64,000 nucleotides of DNA, taken from NCBI RefSeq assembly GCF_014699075.1, contig NZ_JACXAB010000002.1, positions 248,001 to 312,000 of the forward strand. Reading direction: 5' to 3'. Positions 57,744-64,000 of this stretch are shown here, piece after piece. Each line of letters begins with the position of its first letter. Position 1 is the first letter of the stretch. The notes under the pieces were generated by a model that saw only the letters and a list, made by a program, of their open reading frames with translations, had not been told where the DNA came from and searched no databases. Position numbers and translations under genes: made by a program. This DNA comes from Microvirga sp. GTDB lineage: Bacteria > Pseudomonadota > Alphaproteobacteria > Rhizobiales > Beijerinckiaceae.

Positions 57744-58130
57744 CTAATGGAGGAAGCGAGGCGCTGGCACTGGGTGGTCGATACCAGCGGCATCAGCCAG
57801 GAGTTCGATCTCAGCGTCGATGATTTTTCGTAGAGCCACGAGGTTCTCGTACACCGACCCGGCCTGAACCATGGCTAGGTCCCAGACACGATCACTGTGT
57901 CCAGCCTTACGCAGCCGATTGAACGTTGCAGCCATCTCGTCCCGAAGCTGCTCTGCGCGGACTTCGACAAAATGCATTTGACCGCCGAGCTCATGAGCGT
58001 GTTCGATCTGGTCATCGATTTGATCAAGGATTCCTGCGAAGAGATCGGACATGCGTTCGATCTCGGCCATAAGGGTCTCAAAGGAACCGGGAGTGGGCCC
58101 TGATTGTGGAGTTTGGAGGATTGAGTTCAT
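57744..58130 (-). CDS. small helical protein, 128 residues
   Basis: Mostly helical with coiled-coil character (FETLMAEIERMSDLFAGILD; QIDDQIEHAHELGGQMHFVE; RAEQLRDEMAATFNRLRKAG). The ATG at 58130 lies one base after the upstream stop; an ATG at 58199 behind AGGAG would add residues and overlap the previous gene, so the start is open. Third of three small helical genes in the locus; 20 bases separate it from the next gene. No family recognised. Confidence 0.65.
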   Translation of the reverse strand: MNSILQTPQSGPTPGSFETLMAEIERMSDLFAGILDQIDDQIEHAHELGGQMHFVEVRAEQLRDEMAATFNRLRKAGHSDRVWDLAMVQAGSVYENLVALRKIIDAEIELLADAAGIDHPVPAPRFLH

Positions 58131-58131
58131 G

Positions 58132-58512
58132 TCAGGAGAGTTGGCTGCTCGCGGGGAGGAGGGCATTGACGTACTTTGGATTTCCCTTCGCAATCTCATG
58201 AGCAAAGGTCTCCTGAAACATCCGGTTTAGCGCACCCTTTACCTCATCATAGAGGGCATCGGTCTTGGCAAGGAGCGCAGCTTGGGCGTCTGACGCGAGG
58301 ATCCAGTTGCGGTCTTTGAGGAGATAGCTGCAGGACTCGGAAATCGTGGAGCGGAGATCCTCGGACCTCTCGCTGTAGGCGTTTACCTTGCCATCAAGGG
58401 CGGCGAGTCCGTCATAGAGATCATCGATCCTGTCCATCAATTCCGTCAAGCTGGAGCGGATCATCTCAATATGCTCATTATAGGCTTCTTTGTCTTTCTT
58501 GGCGACTTTCAT
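58132..58512 (-). CDS. small coiled-coil protein, 126 residues
   Basis: CCGGAGTCGGT precedes the ATG at 58512. Long heptad-rich helices (YNEHIEMIRSSLTELMDRID; DLYDGLAALDGKVNAYSERS) then a second helical part with KTDALYDEVKGALNRMFQET. Acidic, soluble. Contact with the following gene at one base indicates coupling. Unassigned. Confidence 0.65.
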   Translation of the reverse strand: MKVAKKDKEAYNEHIEMIRSSLTELMDRIDDLYDGLAALDGKVNAYSERSEDLRSTISESCSYLLKDRNWILASDAQAALLAKTDALYDEVKGALNRMFQETFAHEIAKGNPKYVNALLPASSQLS

Positions 58513-58575
58513 ACCGACTCCGGTTTATCGACGGACTAGATCGTGTGCGGGTGAGGCGAGCAGGGCGGTCGGTGG

Positions 58576-58998
58576 TTAGTGAACCGCAGGGGCAATCGTG
58601 GGTATAGTCGATTGCATTGCCGCTCTTACCTGTGCGATGTGTGCGCGAAAGTGCTCAGCCTTCGACCCGGTCTGACCTTGAAAGCTTTCTGCAAGGCTAT
58701 CCAGCAGGGCGATGGAAAGGGCTGCGTTTTCCACGACCTTCTTCAGGACCAAATCTGTAACTTTACTCGACCCCTCTGACTTAAGAAGCCGTTCGTGAAG
58801 AGCAGCATACTCTTTTCGTGCTTCGCTGATTTTCAACTTGCTGAACGGAACTTCGAGATCAAGTTTGCTCGCTTCCGTATGTAGATAATCCAGCATGTCT
58901 AATTGGAAGGTCACGCATTTGTGGATGAAATCGAAAACTTGGTCCCACGTGGGATTGAGGCTGAGGATAAAGGGATCGACATCGAGGGTGGGCTTCAT
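58576..58998 (-). CDS. small helical protein, 140 residues
   Basis: First of the three small helical genes, 95 bases after the helicase stop. Sequence MKPTLDVDPFILSLNPTWDQ, helices VFDFIHKCVTFQLDMLDYLH and VLKKVVENAALSIALLDSLA. GAGGCAGAAAATACCC before the ATG. Soluble, unassigned. With the next two genes it could form a helical bundle linking the helicase to the membrane proteins. Confidence 0.65.
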   Translation of the reverse strand: MKPTLDVDPFILSLNPTWDQVFDFIHKCVTFQLDMLDYLHTEASKLDLEVPFSKLKISEARKEYAALHERLLKSEGSSKVTDLVLKKVVENAALSIALLDSLAESFQGQTGSKAEHFRAHIAQVRAAMQSTIPTIAPAVH

Positions 58999-59093
58999 GG
59001 GTATTTTCTGCCTCTAAAATCGGATTCGCATAATACTATTTATGGAACCTGAAGTTGTATTTTCCTATAACTTCAACCATAAATCGAGAGCGA

Positions 59094-61427
59094 TCAGAGC
59101 TCGATTTTATTGATCGTGGCGTTCATCAAGGCACGATAGACGCCATCGATGGCTTCCTTGGTTTCGGCTCGCCAGCGCTCCAGCGGGATCCGGCACAAGG
59201 TCCATCCGGCACTCTTGATCCGCGCAATGTCTGACGCTTCCTGCAGCGGCGAGTAGAGACCCTCGAAATAAAAGCAGAGAATGTAGCGATGGGGTTTGTT
59301 GCGCTCATACCCGGCAATAAAGCGAGGAAATTTGTGTACGTTGAACCGCTCGGACGTGAGCCGCTTCTGCATAAGCCTAAAAGCAATATCGAGTTCATCA
59401 TCGGGGTTGGGTTCACCGGATGGAGTGGCGACCGGGGTAACTGTGGAAGCTGTATTGAGGGCTCTCCAATACTTTTTGAACGCTGCACTCCCGTCGTGAT
59501 CGCTGCGATTGAGGCCGGTCATGTCGAAAGAATGGTACACGATCGTCTTCCACTTCGAGCGTGTTGCGAGGACGTTGACTCGGTTCGCGGCTCCGGCCTG
59601 GCTGAGAAGTCCCAGGTTTGCGATGAACCGTCCCTTACGGTCAGGGCCATAGGTCATCGAGACGAGAATGATGTCGCGCTCATCTCCCTGGACGTTCTCG
59701 AGTGATTTGACAAAGAGCCTCTCAAGGCCAGTGCCGCCGGCGAGATCGGTCTCGGACAAGCCTTCTTTGGCGAGAGCGTCAGGGAGGAGGGTCAAGATGA
59801 GGTCGCGTTGAGGCTCATTCAGGGTGATGATGCCGATCGACCGGAGTGCGCCACCGTGAGGATGATGCCGCCTGGCATGGTTCTCCTTCGCATAGGCGAC
59901 TGCGTCTGCAATGAGTGCCTGGGCCTCAATAAGGTTGTCCCCCTTACCTCCGCGGTCATAGACGGCGTGGGGAACAAAGCGGAATGTTGCTCCCAGAGAG
60001 CCATCCAGCAATGGAGACGGAATGATGTCGAGCTGGCTTTGATAATAGGCCTTGCTTGAGAACAGGATGAGACTTTCGTGCTTTGAACGGTAATGCTGCT
60101 TGAGCATCCGGGACGGAAGTCGAGAGGCGACGGCATGGTCCAGCAGGCTGACGATCATCGCAGTCGATGTCTGGGATTGGCTCGCCCGGGCAAACGAGGC
60201 ACTCGGCGCCATCTGCTGTGAGTCACCTATGACGATGATCTGGGATGCAAGAGCCGCAACGACGGCCCCATGGGAGAGCCTGACCTGAGAGGCCTCGTCC
60301 ACAATGACCACATCGAAGGCGGTTCCAGGTGGAATTTTGAGAGCGGCAACGGCAGGCGTTGAGACTGCAAAGGCAGTATCGGGTGGAAGGGCGGCCCCAT
60401 TCTCGGTGAGGATTACGGGAGATGGAAGGCCAGCCCGGTCCTTGGGCCAGCGATCGACGATGATCTCTAAGGCCGCTGTCTTCTCGGCGGAGACAAGAAC
60501 CCGCTTCCCATCGTTGAGCAGGTTGGCGACAATGTTGACGATGGTCTGCGACTTACCCGTTCCAGGTGGGCCTTGCAGAACAAACGACTCCCCTGCCCTA
60601 GCGGCTGTGATCGCCTCGTCCTGGCTGAGGTCGGCCTGAACGACGTGGAGGTTTGCCGTAGCAGGAGAGACCGTCGGAGCAATGGGCGGGCAGCCTGCGA
60701 GGACCTTAAGAGCGCCGACCTCGTTCAAGTGAGGCCGAGCTGACAGGTCGAGCGCGCGGTGCATGGCAGCACTTTTACCCGCATAGAGGTTGAGGTTGAC
60801 CCGCGGGGTGTAGCCAAGGATAGCCATGCCACCCGCTTTAACGGGTTCGACTGAATGTGCTTTGACCGACAGCGCCTTGGACGGCGGCTTTGTGGGGTCG
60901 ATCCCAACGGTGCAGCCGAGGGAGGCGGCAAAGAGCGGGAATGTCTCGTTGGGCTCAAGAGAACCAGCCGGGGCGATCACCAGGTCGCTCGTGACGGTCA
61001 CCGGCATGGTAAACAGAGGTGCGGTCCGGATCGCGTTCTCCGCGTCCTTCCATGCGATCGCCCCAATGGCGAGCCTACGGGTCTCGATGCCCTGCTCGCT
61101 CGCGATGGTTTCGGCATCGGCGATCAGAGTGACAATTGCCCGGCGTAGATCGGCTGCGGTGCGCTGGGAGCCTGGGGCAATTATGAGTGGGTCTGTTCCA
61201 ATCCGAAGGGCAGCGTCCGGCTTGGAGAACAGATCGACCAGTACATCAGGATCAACGGCGAAGTCGATCGAGCGCCCCTTCTTTGCCGGGGCAGGCAGCG
61301 AGATCATCTTGTTGCGCAGGCCGAGATCTGTCAGAGCCTGATGAGCATCACTGACGAAAGAGACGACGGAGTCTTGAGCTTCAACGGCTTCGGCGTGCTG
61401 CATCGGGGCGGAACATCCTGGCATCAT
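59094..61427 (-). CDS. DUF4011-like superfamily 1 helicase with nuclease-like C-terminus, 777 residues
   Basis: The N-terminus has the DUF4011-type motif ALTDLGLRNKMISLP. Helicase motifs: I GPPGTGKSQT (about 287), Ia VLVSAEKTAALEII, II VIVDEASQ (about 378), III VIGDSQQMAP (about 402), IV LKQHYRSKHESLILFSSKAY, V/VI GDERDIILVSMTYG and AANRVNVLATRSK. The last 80 residues (YILCFYFEGLYS; DIARIKSAGWTLCRIPLERW) have the shape of the Vsr/DUF559-type nuclease fold that ends many such helicases, with Glu in place of the usual first Asp. Such COG1112-type proteins occur in anti-phage systems. Start at ATG 61427 or 61403; no strong ribosome site. First gene of the locus. Confidence 0.8.
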   Translation of the reverse strand: MMPGCSAPMQHAEAVEAQDSVVSFVSDAHQALTDLGLRNKMISLPAPAKKGRSIDFAVDPDVLVDLFSKPDAALRIGTDPLIIAPGSQRTAADLRRAIVTLIADAETIASEQGIETRRLAIGAIAWKDAENAIRTAPLFTMPVTVTSDLVIAPAGSLEPNETFPLFAASLGCTVGIDPTKPPSKALSVKAHSVEPVKAGGMAILGYTPRVNLNLYAGKSAAMHRALDLSARPHLNEVGALKVLAGCPPIAPTVSPATANLHVVQADLSQDEAITAARAGESFVLQGPPGTGKSQTIVNIVANLLNDGKRVLVSAEKTAALEIIVDRWPKDRAGLPSPVILTENGAALPPDTAFAVSTPAVAALKIPPGTAFDVVIVDEASQVRLSHGAVVAALASQIIVIGDSQQMAPSASFARASQSQTSTAMIVSLLDHAVASRLPSRMLKQHYRSKHESLILFSSKAYYQSQLDIIPSPLLDGSLGATFRFVPHAVYDRGGKGDNLIEAQALIADAVAYAKENHARRHHPHGGALRSIGIITLNEPQRDLILTLLPDALAKEGLSETDLAGGTGLERLFVKSLENVQGDERDIILVSMTYGPDRKGRFIANLGLLSQAGAANRVNVLATRSKWKTIVYHSFDMTGLNRSDHDGSAAFKKYWRALNTASTVTPVATPSGEPNPDDELDIAFRLMQKRLTSERFNVHKFPRFIAGYERNKPHRYILCFYFEGLYSPLQEASDIARIKSAGWTLCRIPLERWRAETKEAIDGVYRALMNATINKIEL

Positions 61428-61628
61428 GCTTCGAAAATCAGAAATGATTTGCAAATCTTACCCCTTTTATATCAGACATTGCCGGGCTTGCCACTGTCGC
61501 CGCCCCGGCGCCCTCAAACTTGGTTAGCTGGTTTCCGACAGATTAACGGCCGGCCATGATCACGATTTGTTCCCGCTATCCACAGGCCCCGTGGGGATAA
61601 TTTAGGGATCTCTTCCACCGCCTGTGAC

Positions 61629-61643
61629 GTTCGCCTTATGTTC
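61629..61643 (+). promoter_or_regulatory. LexA box (GTTC-N7-GTTC) of imuB-dnaE2
   Basis: GTTCGCCTTATGTTC is a perfect alphaproteobacterial SOS operator ending 80 bases before the imuB start. Confidence 0.85.
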
Positions 61644-61723
61644 CGGCCATGAATCGGGCCGGGCGATGGATGCCGGTCCTACCTTCAGGGCGGTTTGCCT
61701 GAAGACGACTACAGGGGCTTGGA

Positions 61724-63226
61724 ATGAGGAGGATGGTCTCGGTGTATCTTCCGACCTGGCCTACGGACAGGTTCAGGCGCCAACACGGTGGCCCTCCTCC
61801 GGGTGAACCGCTGGTCACGGCATTGTCAGCTGGGTCAGCCCGACGCATCGGTACCGCCTGTATGGCAGCGCAAGCGTTAGGCCTGAGCGCTGGCCTCCCG
61901 CTTGCTCAGGCACAGGCCCGGATCCCGAACCTTCATATTGTCGAGGCCGCGCCGGAGGAGGATGAAGCCGCACTGGGGCGATTGGCCCAGTGGGCGATCG
62001 CCTATTCACCCATCGTTGCTGTCGATCCACCGGACGGCATCTGGATCGATATCGCCGGGGTAGCCCATCTGTTCGGCAGCGAGGAGAAGCTGCTGGAGCA
62101 CCTGCTGATCCGTTTTGCCCGGCAAGGCATCAATGCAAAGGCGGCAATTGCCGATGCGCCTGGCACTGCATGGGCAGTCGCCCGTTTTCGTGGAGGCGGG
62201 ATCATTCCGGTCGGCCGCGCGATTGAGGCCGTTGCCACCTTGCCGGTCGCTTCGCTTCGGATTCCGCCGCGGACGATCGCCACGATGCAGAAGCTCGGGG
62301 TCGAACGGGTTGGACAGCTGGCCGCTATGCCGCGTGCGCCGATGGTCCGCCGTTTCGGCAAAGACGTGGCGCTGAGGCTCGATCAGGCGATGGGCCATGC
62401 CTTCGAGCCGATCAATCCGCTGATCCCGGAGGAGACGGCGCTTGCCAGTCGCGCCTTTGCGGAGCCGATCAGCCGCTTGGAACACCTGCAGAAGGTATTG
62501 CGGGATCTGGCTGAGGACCTGTGTCGGCAGCTTGTGAAGCGCGGTCAGGGCGTGCGCCGCTTGGACCTGATCCTGCGCCGGGTGGACGAGAAAGGGGCGT
62601 CCCTCCGGGTTGGCACCGCAAAGGCCACTCGCGAACACGCGCACCTTGCCAAACTCTTCGACGAGCGCCTGCAGACCGTCGACCCGGGCTTTGGCATCGA
62701 GGAGATGGTGCTCGTTGCCAGCAAGGTTGAGCCTTTTGTGGAGACCCAGACGGAGGCCCGTGGCATTGAGGGCGGGTCGGAGGCGGACGTGGACCTGAGC
62801 CGCCTTGTGGACCGGCTCAGCGCCAAGGTGGGCAGCGCCCGCGTGTATCGCCTTGCTCCGGTGCAGACCCTTATCCCAGAGCGCATGGCCAAGCGGATCC
62901 CGGCGCTGGCGCCTCCAACCGAGGCCATCTGGCCGGAGACCCTGCCCCGGCCGACGCGTTTGCTCGCCCCACCGGAGCCGGTCGTGTCCACAGCGCTGCT
63001 GCCGGATCACCCGCCGGTGCAGATTGTCTGGCGCAAGGTTCGTCACAAGGTCGTCAGAGCCGACGGGCCGGAGCGAATTGCACCGGAATGGTGGGCCGGT
63101 GATCCTGACGGACCCTCCCGGGACTATTACCGGATCGAAACCGATCAGGGCGGCCGCTTCTGGGTCTTCCGCGATGCTCCGACAGTTGATGGCGGGCGCT
63201 GGTGGATGCACGGGTTCTTCGGGTGA
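61724..63226 (+). CDS. imuB: ImuB, Y-family polymerase-like mutasome protein, 500 residues
   Basis: Starts MRRMVSVYLPTWPTDRFRRQ, as ImuB proteins do, with AGGGG seven bases before the ATG. Y-family fold without the catalytic acids of DinB: GLPLAQAQARIPNLHIVEAA, DPPDGIWIDIAGVAHLFGSE, AKAAIADAPGTAWAVARF, and a helix-hairpin-helix (KLGVERVGQLAAMPRAPMVR). ImuB bridges DnaE2 and the beta clamp in the SOS mutasome. Its stop overlaps the dnaE2 start (TGATG). No imuA precedes it, contrary to the common imuA-imuB-dnaE2 order. Confidence 0.95.
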   Translation: MRRMVSVYLPTWPTDRFRRQHGGPPPGEPLVTALSAGSARRIGTACMAAQALGLSAGLPLAQAQARIPNLHIVEAAPEEDEAALGRLAQWAIAYSPIVAVDPPDGIWIDIAGVAHLFGSEEKLLEHLLIRFARQGINAKAAIADAPGTAWAVARFRGGGIIPVGRAIEAVATLPVASLRIPPRTIATMQKLGVERVGQLAAMPRAPMVRRFGKDVALRLDQAMGHAFEPINPLIPEETALASRAFAEPISRLEHLQKVLRDLAEDLCRQLVKRGQGVRRLDLILRRVDEKGASLRVGTAKATREHAHLAKLFDERLQTVDPGFGIEEMVLVASKVEPFVETQTEARGIEGGSEADVDLSRLVDRLSAKVGSARVYRLAPVQTLIPERMAKRIPALAPPTEAIWPETLPRPTRLLAPPEPVVSTALLPDHPPVQIVWRKVRHKVVRADGPERIAPEWWAGDPDGPSRDYYRIETDQGGRFWVFRDAPTVDGGRWWMHGFFG

Positions 63227-64000
63227 TGTACGCCGAACTCCAAGTCACCACCCATTTTTCCTTCCTACGGGGAGCGTCGAGTCCGGGTGAACTGTTTGAA
63301 CAGGCGAAACTCCTCGGCATCACAGCGCTGGGGATCGTTGACCGTAACTCGCTGGCCGGGATCGTGCGGGCCTATGAAGCCTCGAGGGAGACAGGCGTGC
63401 GCCTCGTCATCGGCTGCCGTCTCGATCTGACTGACGGCACGTCACTCCTGGTGTACCCGACCGACCGTGCTGCCTACTCGGGCCTGTGCAGGCTTCTGAG
63501 CGTCGGTAAGAGCCGCGGCGGAAAGGGCAAGTGCCTCCTGACGTGGGATGATGTGGTCGCCTGGAACGAAGGCCTGCTGGCAATCCTCTTGGGCGATGAG
63601 GCCGACGATGAGCTTCAATCGAACCTGGCGCGGCTGAAGGCGGTTTTTGGCGATCGTGCCTACATGGCCCTTATCCGGCGGTTCGCGCCCAACGAACATC
63701 TCAGGCTTTATCACGTGGAGGAGGCGGCCAAAGCCGCAAAGGTGCCGACGGTGGCTATGGGCGATGTCCTCTACCATCATCCGTCTCGTCGGCGCCTGCA
63801 GGATGTGGTCTCATGCATCCGCCAGCGCTGTACCATCGACGAGGCTGGATTCCGGCTTGATCGCCATGCCGACCGGTTTCTGAAGGACCCGGCGGAAATG
63901 CAGCGGTTATTTGAGCGGCACCCTGGAGCGTTCCGGCGCATCAATGAGGTTCTTGACCGCTGCACGTTCTCGCTCGACGAGCTACGGTACCAGTATCCAT
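63226..64000 (+). CDS. dnaE2: error-prone DNA polymerase DnaE2, 5' part (258 codons)
   Basis: The ATG at 63226 overlaps the imuB stop, and the frame is open to the window edge. The PHP domain of the alpha subunit is evident: MYAELQVTTHFSFLRGASSP, LGITALGIVDRNSLAGIVRA, YEASRETGVRLVIGCRLDL, and VPTVAMGDVLYHHPSRRRLQ. DnaE2 extends past lesions with ImuB. Expressed from the LexA-controlled imuB promoter. Confidence 0.95.
   Translation, partial: MYAELQVTTHFSFLRGASSPGELFEQAKLLGITALGIVDRNSLAGIVRAYEASRETGVRLVIGCRLDLTDGTSLLVYPTDRAAYSGLCRLLSVGKSRGGKGKCLLTWDDVVAWNEGLLAILLGDEADDELQSNLARLKAVFGDRAYMALIRRFAPNEHLRLYHVEEAAKAAKVPTVAMGDVLYHHPSRRRLQDVVSCIRQRCTIDEAGFRLDRHADRFLKDPAEMQRLFERHPGAFRRINEVLDRCTFSLDELRYQYP

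Noticed and set aside
54574..61427. BREX or TerY triad assignment for the kinase-helicase locus
   Set aside because: No PglX, PglZ, BrxC, VWA (TerY) or PP2C phosphatase gene is present.
61624..61806. Short frame considered as an imuA remnant
   Set aside because: No similarity to ImuA or RecA-like motifs, and it runs into imuB in another frame.
62006..63211. 401-codon minus-strand frame
   Set aside because: Antisense of imuB; high GC keeps several frames open.
1..64000. CRISPR array, tRNA, rRNA, integrase, transposase or plasmid replication genes
   Set aside because: Looked for by pattern on both strands; nothing met even a weak standard.

Overview
The window looks like accessory DNA of a high-GC alphaproteobacterium, most likely a Rhizobiales member close to the Methylobacteriaceae, and probably a megaplasmid or chromid. 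This rests on a B12-dependent class II ribonucleotide reductase, MucR, a DUF3572 protein, alphaproteobacterial LexA boxes (GTTC-N7-GTTC) and many small unnamed genes. No replication, partition or conjugation genes, rRNA, tRNA, transposase or CRISPR array were seen. Both edges cut genes: an unnamed minus-strand gene on the left and dnaE2 on the right. All family names come from reading motifs by eye, with no database search.

Layout. 0-13 kb: mostly minus-strand small unknown genes, with a stand-alone sigma-70 region 1.1 protein, an EAL phosphodiesterase, an ImmA/IrrE-like protein, a calcineurin-type phosphatase, a membrane-anchored Clp-type AAA+ ATPase, an ASCH-like protein and a small RTX protein. 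13-25.5 kb: a LexA-box-controlled coiled-coil gene, a divergent Hfq, five paralogues of a small SSB-like family each with its own terminator, an AT-richer FRG-domain two-gene cassette, a candidate small RNA, and a Panacea-domain gene joined in frame, across one UAG, to a degenerate trypsin-like domain. 25.5-39 kb: a VbhA-like antitoxin without a visible Fic partner, an ATP-grasp protein, a DnaQ-type exonuclease, a macro-domain protein, a GIY-YIG protein, an orphan DNA methyltransferase, RNase HI, a thermonuclease-like protein and MucR preceded by two 150-bp imperfect repeats.

39-54 kb: dinB, an SOS-controlled recA, a GGDEF / GGDEF-EAL pair, a second metallophosphatase, two tandem serralysin-like RTX metalloproteases and nrdJ. 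54.5-61.5 kb: a compact all-minus locus with a DUF4011-like superfamily 1 helicase carrying a nuclease-like C-terminus, three small helical proteins, a membrane helix-hairpin-helix protein, a previously hidden 45-residue two-helix membrane peptide, and a YegI-like kinase whose C-terminal half is a paralogue of the helix-hairpin-helix protein. This is the best candidate for an undescribed, possibly defensive, system. 61.6-64 kb: an SOS-controlled imuB-dnaE2 mutasome without an adjacent imuA.

Two themes tie the window together. One is DNA damage response and DNA processing: recA, imuB, dnaE2, dinB, nrdJ, several nucleases and four LexA boxes. The other is a recurring leader on minus-strand genes: a hairpin, then AAATCCCC, then about 16-20 bases to the start codon with the Shine-Dalgarno sequence in between. 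It suggests common control of many otherwise unrelated small genes.
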